This document shows, one piece after another, positions 1 to 6,206 of a stretch of DNA of 28,194 nucleotides; position 1 is the first letter of the stretch, and each line of letters opens with the position of its first letter. A program made the translations under genes and the position numbers. The notes below the pieces were generated by a model, which ran no database searches, was not told where the DNA came from, and saw only the letters and a list, made by a program, of their open reading frames with translations. Source of the DNA: CAYXXZ01 sp964469165 (GTDB lineage: Bacteria > Pseudomonadota > Gammaproteobacteria > Pseudomonadales > Porticoccaceae); NCBI GenBank assembly GCA_964469165.1, contig CAYXXZ010000037.1, forward strand, positions 1 through 28,194. The letters are read 5' to 3'.

Positions 1-14
1 CGAACAACAGACGG

Positions 15-380
15 TTAACTAAGGCGGGAGTGTCCGCTATTGCCAGGACACCTCACCCCATATTCCGCCAGCAGGGCCGCATCCACACCATCGGTTTTGG
101 TCCCGGTCAACTTGAGCGCGGCGAAGTGGCGAAAGCTCTTGGGGTTGATCACGCTGACCGGCAGCCCGGCTTCGGCGATCGCCACGGCCAGATCCAGGTA
201 ATAGATGCCCGTCGCTTCCATCACAATGCTCTGGGGCTTGAGCGCCTTCAGTTGCTTGATCACGGCGGCATGCCCTGCCGGGGTTTGCTTGAACGAGATC
301 GGCTTGCCCGGTTTCCCGGACGTGCGGATGACCATGTCACAGGTTTTGGCGGCAATATCGATTCCTACGGCAGTCGGCAT
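15..380 (-). pseudogene. IS110-family transposase, N-terminal fragment
   Basis: The 121-residue frame opens with the DEDD (RuvC-like) half of an IS110-family recombinase. Visible acidic residues are Asp8 in GIDIA, Glu55 in MEATG, and Asp97 and Asp100 in KTDGVDA. Full-length members are roughly 300-400 residues and end in a Transposase_20 domain with a catalytic serine; that half is missing. Family similarity stops after LLAEYG (about base 57), followed by 13 unrelated residues and a stop, so the element is cut by a deletion or by another insertion at the window's left edge. The start ATG at 380 is preceded by a GGGAGAA-like ribosome site. It is probably inactive. The domain identity is clear; whether IS110 or IS1111 subgroup is not. 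Confidence 0.8.
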
Positions 381-622
381 TGGGTTTCTCCCTCAGTGAG
401 TTTTCGGTCAAAATAGCTACCGGTTCCCCGACCTCGCACTTGATACTGTCTCGACCTTGTAATGCGAAGTCTGGTGATGCCAGCTTCTGGATACTCTTCG
501 AGGTGAGTAATGGGGCGGGGAGCCGCTCTACAAACGAGGTCAGTCAAAGCTGCCTCCAGGAGCCTACGGCCTCCCCGGTAACTGGTGAATAACCTTATCA
601 GCTGGTCTGTGAATAACATACA
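381..622 (-). other. Noncoding region upstream of IS110 remnant (possible element end / bridge-RNA locus)
   Basis: No convincing gene is seen. In IS110-group elements the noncoding end next to the transposase start encodes a structured bridge RNA that guides target choice, so this stretch is where such an RNA would lie. It contains a short hairpin around 558-575 (GGAG-CC/GG-CTCC type) and ends just before a REP palindrome. I cannot place the exact element end, and I have not folded the region. The RNA assignment is an inference from family architecture only. Confidence 0.25.
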
Positions 623-690
623 AGGAGCCTGCCTGCAGGCGACACAACCATCGGGATGCACCGCATACGGTCGCCTGCAGGCAGGCTCCT
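623..690. repeat. REP-like 21-bp perfect inverted repeat
   Basis: Bases 623-643 and 670-690 are perfect reverse complements (21 bp, beginning AGGAGCCTGCC), separated by a 26-base loop. The arm resembles the GTAGGAGC-type repetitive extragenic palindromes found in Pseudomonas and related gammaproteobacteria. It lies between the IS110 remnant and the TonB receptor gene and codes for nothing. No T-run follows either arm, so it does not look like a rho-independent terminator. Confidence 0.75.
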
Positions 691-942
691 ACAGGGTACC
701 GTTCGCGATTTCGCAATTTGGCGCTATCCGACTGAGTTGCGTGAGCAGCTCGCGTGAAACGTGCAACGTGAAACTCAATCGACCAACACAAATTGCGAGA
801 TATTGAGCAGACGCTAAGCAGACTCCCTCCCAATTCAAACAAGCGATTGATCTGGCCAACGCCAGAGTGCTAGAGTTCCAGACCGCGCGAGTGGGGAAGT
901 AACAAACTCACCAAGAATCATCAGAATATCCGGAACACAACC
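691..942. other. Intergenic region upstream of the TonB receptor
   Basis: No gene is recognised here. The only candidates are a weak sigma-70-like promoter at 847-876 and a CGGAA Shine-Dalgarno-like stretch a few bases before the ATG at 943. No operator palindrome was recognised. Confidence 0.4.
847..876 (+). promoter_or_regulatory. Weak candidate sigma-70 promoter for the TonB receptor
   Basis: TTGATC at 847-852 and TAGAGT at 871-876 are separated by 18 bases, about 65 bases before the receptor start. Each hexamer matches consensus at four of six positions, so this is a tentative call. Confidence 0.25.
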
Positions 943-3108
943 ATGAATCGTAATATTGTATCTTTCGTATTGGCTCCCTGTCTGGGCGCGGTCTGCGCCG
1001 TTCCCGCCGTCGCCCAGACACCTGCCCGAGCCTTGGAGGAAATCGTCGTAACGGCGCAGCGCCGCAGCGAGAGCCTGCAGGACGTGCCCATCTCCGTCTC
1101 CGCTTTCACCGGCGACGCCCTGGAGAAGACGCGCATCGTCGGCACCGGCAATCTCGCCGCCATTTCGCCCGGCGTGGTGATCACCACCCAGCAGAGATCG
1201 GCCCAAATCTTCATTCGCGGCATCGGCTCGCAGAGCACCAACCCCGGCGATGAGGGCAACGTCGCGATGTACATCGACGGAGTGTATCTGCCGTCCGCCT
1301 ACGGCAACATCTTCTCGTTCAACAACATCGATCGCGTGGAAGTACTGAAAGGCCCGCAGGGCACACTGTTCGGTCGTAACGCCACCGGCGGACTGGTGCA
1401 TGTCATCACCCGCGACCCCAGCGATGTCGCGCAACTCAAGGCCAGCATCAACTACGGCAGCTACGACACCCGGGAAATCGCCGTCTACGGTACCGCCGGC
1501 ACCGACACCATCGCCGCCGACCTCTCCGTCTATCACGTTCACCAAGGCGAAGGCTGGGGCAAGTCGTTCGTCACCGGCGACGAAGTCAACTTCCGCCGCG
1601 AGACCGCGCTGCGCTCGAAGGTGTTGTGGACGCCGACGGATGTCGACCGCCTGACATTCAGCGTCGACCACGGTGACAACAATTCGACCATCGGCCTCAT
1701 CAGGCCACCCGCGCCCGGCGCCATCATGAGCGGTGGCTTCACCAACCCCGGCGACGTCTACGACAGCATTCAGAACCTGGTGGTGAGCCCCAGTGACGTG
1801 GATATCGAGAACCAGGGCGTCAGCCTCAAGTACGAGCGCGAACTGGGCGACATCACTTTCAGTGTATTGAGCGCCTATCGCATCACCGAATCTCTCTATC
1901 CAATCGATGCGGACAACGGCCCCGCCTTCCTCTTCCACTTCAACTCCCGCGAGAAGACCCGCTCCTTCCAGAACGAGTTCCTCCTCCACGGCAGCCACGA
2001 CAGGCTCGACTGGACGGCCGGTGCGTTCCTGTACAACGCCAAAACCGAGTTCGACATCGTCCAGCTCACCGGAATGCTGCCGCTGCCCGTGCTGCAAACG
2101 GACAACCGCCGCCGCCAGGAGACGGACTCCTATGCAGTGTTCGCGCAGGGCACCTACAAGCTTACCGATCGCACCGGGCTCACCGTTGGTCTGCGCTACA
2201 CCGAGGATGAGCGCGACCTGACCGCCCGCGATGTGGCATTGCCTGGCCACGTGTCTCTGCCCCCCGGCGGCGTGGTACTGGCGCGGGAAGACAGCATCGA
2301 GTTCGAGGAAGTGACCTGGCGCCTGGCGCTCGACCACCAGCTGACCGATGACATGCTGGTCTACCTGAGCTACAACCGCGGCTTCAAGAGCGGCGTGTTC
2401 AACCTCACCGCCCCCGGTCAGGACGCCGTCAAGCCCGAAATTCTCGACGCCTACGAAATCGGCCTGAAATCGGAGCTGTTCGACAACCGCCTGCGCCTGA
2501 ACGTCGCCGGCTTCTACTACGACTACAAGGACATTCAGCTCACCCGCAACCAGGCCGGGGTCACCTTCCAGTTCAACGCCGCCGAAGCCGAAGTCTACGG
2601 ACTCGACGTGGAGGCGCTGTTCGTTCCCGACGTGAAGGTGGGCAATCTGGAACTGAAGGCCGGCGTGACCGTGCTCGACACGGAGTACACCCACTTCCCG
2701 GATGCACCTTTCACCGTACCCAACCCGGCGGGCGGCAACACCACCACCTCCGGCGACGCCACGGGGCACAAGCTGGTACGCGCCCCCGACGTGACCTTCA
2801 ACATCGGTCTCGACTACTCGATTCCGGTGGCCGAAGGCACTCTCGGCTGGAACATCAACTACTACTACAACGACGGCTACTTCTTCGAATCGGACAACCG
2901 TCTGAGTCAGCCGTCCTATGATGTAGTCAATGCCGTGGTGTCCTACTCCTTCGGTCCCGGCGAGCGCTACACCCTGCGCGCCTTCGCCGAGAACCTCACC
3001 GATGAGGAGTACTACCAGCACGGTTCCCAGGGCGCCTTTGGCGATGTGGTCACACCACAGCCGCCGCGCACCCTCGGCATCGGCTTCGATTTCAACCTCG
3101 GAGGTTGA
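943..3108 (+). CDS. TonB-dependent outer-membrane receptor
   Basis: A 721-residue outer-membrane gated channel that would import a scarce ligand using TonB/ExbBD energy. It has a signal peptide with likely cleavage after AVA (residue 24) and a TonB box EEIVVTA at residues 32-38. A plug domain follows to about residue 160 and carries the family motif VEVLKGPQGTLFGRNATGG. The rest is a 22-strand-type barrel with alternating aromatic residues. The C-terminus has the expected aromatic strand (GFDF) but is extended by four residues, NLGG. Length is normal for the iron/catechol-like group. The substrate cannot be read from sequence. It converges on glgA, so a role in sugar uptake is only a guess from location. 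No FecR/anti-sigma partner is adjacent. Confidence 0.9.
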   Translation: MNRNIVSFVLAPCLGAVCAVPAVAQTPARALEEIVVTAQRRSESLQDVPISVSAFTGDALEKTRIVGTGNLAAISPGVVITTQQRSAQIFIRGIGSQSTNPGDEGNVAMYIDGVYLPSAYGNIFSFNNIDRVEVLKGPQGTLFGRNATGGLVHVITRDPSDVAQLKASINYGSYDTREIAVYGTAGTDTIAADLSVYHVHQGEGWGKSFVTGDEVNFRRETALRSKVLWTPTDVDRLTFSVDHGDNNSTIGLIRPPAPGAIMSGGFTNPGDVYDSIQNLVVSPSDVDIENQGVSLKYERELGDITFSVLSAYRITESLYPIDADNGPAFLFHFNSREKTRSFQNEFLLHGSHDRLDWTAGAFLYNAKTEFDIVQLTGMLPLPVLQTDNRRRQETDSYAVFAQGTYKLTDRTGLTVGLRYTEDERDLTARDVALPGHVSLPPGGVVLAREDSIEFEEVTWRLALDHQLTDDMLVYLSYNRGFKSGVFNLTAPGQDAVKPEILDAYEIGLKSELFDNRLRLNVAGFYYDYKDIQLTRNQAGVTFQFNAAEAEVYGLDVEALFVPDVKVGNLELKAGVTVLDTEYTHFPDAPFTVPNPAGGNTTTSGDATGHKLVRAPDVTFNIGLDYSIPVAEGTLGWNINYYYNDGYFFESDNRLSQPSYDVVNAVVSYSFGPGERYTLRAFAENLTDEEYYQHGSQGAFGDVVTPQPPRTLGIGFDFNLGG

Positions 3109-3110
3109 AC

Positions 3111-3160
3111 GGGAGATGGGAGACGGGGGATGCCGAAACGCGGCTCATTTCCCGTCTCCC
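3111..3160. repeat. Family-2 intergenic repeat (GGGAGATGGGAGACG type), copy 1
   Basis: Begins two bases after the receptor stop codon with GGGAGATGGGAGACG, which recurs exactly at 6152-6166. An inner inverted repeat pairs GGGAGACGGG (3118-3127) with CCCGTCTCCC (3151-3160). The right arm lies inside the 3' end of glgA, so the last glgA codons (tail GSRTGDGK) are repeat-derived. There is no adjacent T-run on either strand, so a canonical intrinsic terminator is not supported, though the hairpin does sit between two convergent genes. Confidence 0.6.
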
Positions 3161-4737
3161 GTCCGACTCCCCTCCTGCCCATACAGCTGTGCCACATAGG
3201 CCTTCGCCACATCTTCCCATCTGAAACGCGCCGCAGCCGCACCATCACATAGCTTGTGCCAGGCCGCGGATCGGGTTTCCCGCATCGCCAGTACCTCGTC
3301 GAAACGGTCGAGAAGGTTTTCCGCCTGCTGGAATGGCGTGTCGCCGTAAAACAGAAAGCCATTGCGGTCATCATCGATGGTGTCCACCAGTCCGCCCGTA
3401 CCGTGCGCAAGACAGGGCTGACCGGCGCGCATGGCGAGCATCTGGCTGATTCCACAGGGCTCGAAGGAACTGGGCATCAGGAATAGGTCGCCGCGACTGT
3501 ACAGCCAGTGGGCGAGCGTTTCGGAAAAGCCGCGCAGGAACAGAAAGTGCTTGTGTCGCGCGGCAAGCGCGGTGAAAAACTGCTCGAACGCGGGATCACC
3601 GCTGCCCAGCATGATCAACTGGCCATTGACCGCGGCCAGTCGCTCCAACAGGTGCTCCAGGGTGCTGCGGCCATCTTTCTGCGGCTGGCGCAGCAGGCTG
3701 ACTTTCTGCCCGGTGAGACGCCCCACCGAGGTCAGCAAAAAGTCGGGGCGCGCTCTGTCCCGCGCGCGCCAGGCATCGAGGCGGCGCAGCGCCAGGTAGT
3801 GACCACTATCGAGCAGCGGCTGTTGCGACAGCCACTGCTCCAGATGGTCCCCCGCACACTCCATGAAATCCGCGTAGTTGCCTTCGGCACGCGCCACATC
3901 GTATGCGCAGCCGTTGAGAATGCCGTGCAGGCGTCCCTCGCGGTGGGCTTTCTGCAGGTCTTTGTCGAGCCCTTCGCCACCGCTGAAACCGGCATCAGGA
4001 TCGGCGGGCTTCTGGATTTCCCGCGCATAGGTGGGCGACACCGCGTGAATCCTGTCGCACAGGTTGATCGCCGCGCGCATCGGGTTGACGCAGCCCGCAT
4101 AGCGCGGATCGCAGATATCCACCGGGCTGTATTTGAGGCCCGGAAACCAGTGGCCGAGGGATGAGCCATCGCCGTACAGCGGGCGGACGCCCTGCAGGGC
4201 GAGGTTGTGGATCGTGTAAACCAAGGGAATACGGCTCAACGCCAGATAGACCGGATCGTACCTGAGCAGAATCGCGGCAAAGGCCGTGTGCCAGTCGTGA
4301 AGGTGCAGCACATCGGGGCGCAGATCCCCGGCCAGGAGCAGGTGCAGGGCGGCGCGGGAGAACAAGGCGAATTTGTGGGCGTCGGTGGCGAAGGGGCGGT
4401 CCGCAGGATCGTCGCAATAGATTTTGCCTGGCGTCACGGGCGCGAACGCGGGGTGCTCCAGCAGCCAGTGGCGCACCGGCGCACTCTCCGGGCCTGGCTC
4501 CAGATCCAGGCGATGAACGGTGATGCGTTCATCGCGCCCGGCAAAGGGCACCTGGATTGCCGCCACCTGGCGCGCGCCGGGCAATGTCGAAAATGCCTGG
4601 TATCCCGGTGTCACCACATCGAGTTCGTGGCCAAGTGCGGCCAGGGCGCGGGGCACGTCGCGCATGACGTCGCCCATACCGCCCACTTTGCCGCCCGGTA
4701 TCGCACCGTTTTCGGCGGCAAGCATCAAAATATTCAT
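3145..4737 (-). CDS. glgA: Glycogen synthase (ADP-glucose type, GT5)
   Basis: Transfers glucose from ADP-glucose to the non-reducing end of alpha-1,4-glucan in the cytoplasm. Two Rossmann halves are visible. The N-terminal donor loop is KVGGMGDV at residues 17-24 (canonical KTGGLADV). His177 lies in YTIHNLALQG, Arg340 and Lys345 in GRLTGQK, and the catalytic-site Glu426 in SSFEPCG. At 530 residues it is longer than E. coli GlgA (477), with extra sequence in the middle and a short tail overlapping repeat DNA. Start 4737 has GAAGGA a few bases upstream. It is the last gene of the minus-strand cluster, 108 bp after glgC. The function call is firm; this is a divergent subtype relative to the enteric enzyme. 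Confidence 0.92.
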   Translation of the reverse strand: MNILMLAAENGAIPGGKVGGMGDVMRDVPRALAALGHELDVVTPGYQAFSTLPGARQVAAIQVPFAGRDERITVHRLDLEPGPESAPVRHWLLEHPAFAPVTPGKIYCDDPADRPFATDAHKFALFSRAALHLLLAGDLRPDVLHLHDWHTAFAAILLRYDPVYLALSRIPLVYTIHNLALQGVRPLYGDGSSLGHWFPGLKYSPVDICDPRYAGCVNPMRAAINLCDRIHAVSPTYAREIQKPADPDAGFSGGEGLDKDLQKAHREGRLHGILNGCAYDVARAEGNYADFMECAGDHLEQWLSQQPLLDSGHYLALRRLDAWRARDRARPDFLLTSVGRLTGQKVSLLRQPQKDGRSTLEHLLERLAAVNGQLIMLGSGDPAFEQFFTALAARHKHFLFLRGFSETLAHWLYSRGDLFLMPSSFEPCGISQMLAMRAGQPCLAHGTGGLVDTIDDDRNGFLFYGDTPFQQAENLLDRFDEVLAMRETRSAAWHKLCDGAAAARFRWEDVAKAYVAQLYGQEGSRTGDGK

Positions 4738-4781
4738 CGTCCTTCAGAATCCGTCAACGCGACTGGCAGCGGTGCGTCACC

Positions 4782-4798
4782 GCAGGCGCAAGGCCTGC
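4782..4798. repeat. Small hairpin in the glgC-glgA spacer
   Basis: GCAGGC (4782-4787) and GCCTGC (4793-4798) form a 6-bp stem with a 5-base loop in the 108-bp spacer. It has no T-tract and may be incidental. Confidence 0.3.
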
Positions 4799-4845
4799 AG
4801 GATGTCGCGTACTCGCAGTCGTGCGCCGCAACCAGCGGCAATCTC

Positions 4846-6114
4846 TCAGGCGTAGCCTTCGGGCTGACCGAGCATGCCGCGCGTCACCAGCACGACGCCC
4901 TCGCTGCTCACCCGAAAACCGTTGGCACGATCCTGCTCCGCGTCGTAGCCAATCACCGAGCCGGCCGGTATATGGCAGCCACGGTCGATGATGGCATTGC
5001 GGATCTTGGCGTGGCGACCGATGTCCACCTGGGGCAGGATCACTGTTTTTTCGATGGAGGAGTACGAATGTACCCTGACATTGGAAAACGCCACGGATTG
5101 TCGCAAAACACTGCCGGAAATGATACAGCCGCCCGACACCATGGAATCCACCATCGCACCGCGTCGGTCGTCGTCATCGAAGACGAACTTGGCGGGCGGC
5201 AACTGCTCCTGGTAGGTCCACAACGGCCATTCGGGATCGTAGAGATTGAGCATCGGCGAAGTGCCGACCAGCTCCATGTTCGCCATCCAGAAGGAGTCCA
5301 GCGTGCCGACGTCGCGCCAGTAGGCGCGCTCACCGGTAACCAGATCGCGGAAGGGATAGGCCTGCACATGATGTTGACCGATCAGGGAGGGAATCACGTC
5401 ATGGCCAAAATCATGGGACGATTTTTTGTCAGCCGCATCCTTGATCAGGCAATCGAAGAGAAATTCCGTGTTGAAAATGTAGTTGCCCATGGATGCCAGC
5501 GCGAATTCTTCATCACCGGGGATGGGCTTGGGGTTTTCCGGTTTTTCCTGAAAACCGATGACCCGCTTGTCACTGTCCACCTGAAGCACACCGAATGTTC
5601 TCGCCGCCTCCGCTACCGGCACTTCGAGGCAGCACACTGTCATGTCTGCGCCGCTCTCCACATGGCGCACCAGCATGGCGCCGTAATCCATCTTGTAAAT
5701 GTGGTCGCCCGACAGGATCATCACATAGTCCGGCTTTTCGGCCCGAATGATGTCCAGGTTCTGATAGATGGCATCGGCGGTGCCCTGGTACCAGTCCTCC
5801 GAATAGCGCTGCGACGCCGGCAGGATTTCGACGAATTCACCCAGCTCTTTCTTGAAATGACTCCAGCCCCGCACCAGGTGACGGATCAGCGAATGCGCCT
5901 TGTACTGGGTCAACACACCAACCCGGCGAATGCCTGAATTGATGCAGTTGGACAGGGGAAAATCGATGATGCGGTATTTTCCGCCAAAATACACCGCCGG
6001 CTTGGCGCGCCAGTTGGTCAGCTCATAAAGCCGCGAGCCTCGCCCTCCTGCAAGAACCAGGGCGAGCGTGTTTTTCGTCAGACGGCTGACGTAGCGAGGG
6101 TTTTGGTCTTGCAT
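4846..6114 (-). CDS. glgC: Glucose-1-phosphate adenylyltransferase (ADP-glucose pyrophosphorylase)
   Basis: Makes ADP-glucose and PPi from ATP and glucose-1-phosphate, the committed and allosterically controlled step of bacterial glycogen synthesis. The 422-residue protein has the nucleotide loop LAGGRGSRL (21-29), RAKPAVYFGGKYRIIDF, the metal/sugar region SGDHIYKMDY, GTLDSFW, and a C-terminal left-handed beta-helix region rich in V/I repeats. I start it at ATG 6114 (MQDQNPRY) because AAGGA precedes it; an upstream in-frame start at 6183 would run through the inverted repeat at 6137-6203. Residue 35 is Trp where E. coli has the fructose-1,6-bisphosphate-binding Lys39, suggesting other activators. 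It sits between glgP and glgA. Confidence 0.95.
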   Translation of the reverse strand: MQDQNPRYVSRLTKNTLALVLAGGRGSRLYELTNWRAKPAVYFGGKYRIIDFPLSNCINSGIRRVGVLTQYKAHSLIRHLVRGWSHFKKELGEFVEILPASQRYSEDWYQGTADAIYQNLDIIRAEKPDYVMILSGDHIYKMDYGAMLVRHVESGADMTVCCLEVPVAEAARTFGVLQVDSDKRVIGFQEKPENPKPIPGDEEFALASMGNYIFNTEFLFDCLIKDAADKKSSHDFGHDVIPSLIGQHHVQAYPFRDLVTGERAYWRDVGTLDSFWMANMELVGTSPMLNLYDPEWPLWTYQEQLPPAKFVFDDDDRRGAMVDSMVSGGCIISGSVLRQSVAFSNVRVHSYSSIEKTVILPQVDIGRHAKIRNAIIDRGCHIPAGSVIGYDAEQDRANGFRVSSEGVVLVTRGMLGQPEGYA

Positions 6115-6136
6115 GTCGTTATTCCTTTGTGAGGAC

Positions 6137-6203
6137 GGGAGATGTTTCAATGGGAGATGGGAGACGAGGGGGACATCTCTCATCTCCCATTGAAACGTCT
6201 CCC
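6137..6203. repeat. Family-2 intergenic repeat, copy 2 (23-bp inverted repeat)
   Basis: Arms 6137-6159 and 6181-6203 are reverse complements over 23 bp with one mismatch, around a 21-base loop. The sequence is related to 3111-3160 through GGGAGATGGGAGACG. It fills most of the 92-bp glgP-glgC spacer, ending 3 bp before the glgP stop codon and starting 23 bp upstream of glgC. On the mRNA it would form a strong stem-loop that could stabilise the glgP 3' end or modulate read-through into glgC. Confidence 0.7.
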
Positions 6204-6206
6204 ACC

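Noticed and set aside
835..3021. Long open frame (728 codons) on the minus strand opposite the TonB receptor
   Set aside because: Its translation is low-complexity V/G/E/A-rich with no recognisable domain, while the opposite strand has a signal peptide, TonB box and plug motif. It is a GC-rich antisense shadow.
3118..3160. Bidirectional intrinsic terminator between the TonB receptor and glgA
   Set aside because: A stem exists, but neither strand has a following T-tract and one arm lies inside glgA; treated as a repeat instead.
4207..5937. 576-codon plus-strand frame opposite glgA/glgC
   Set aside because: It spans two well-supported genes and their spacer, is rich in H/Q/R, and shows no domain; antisense shadow.
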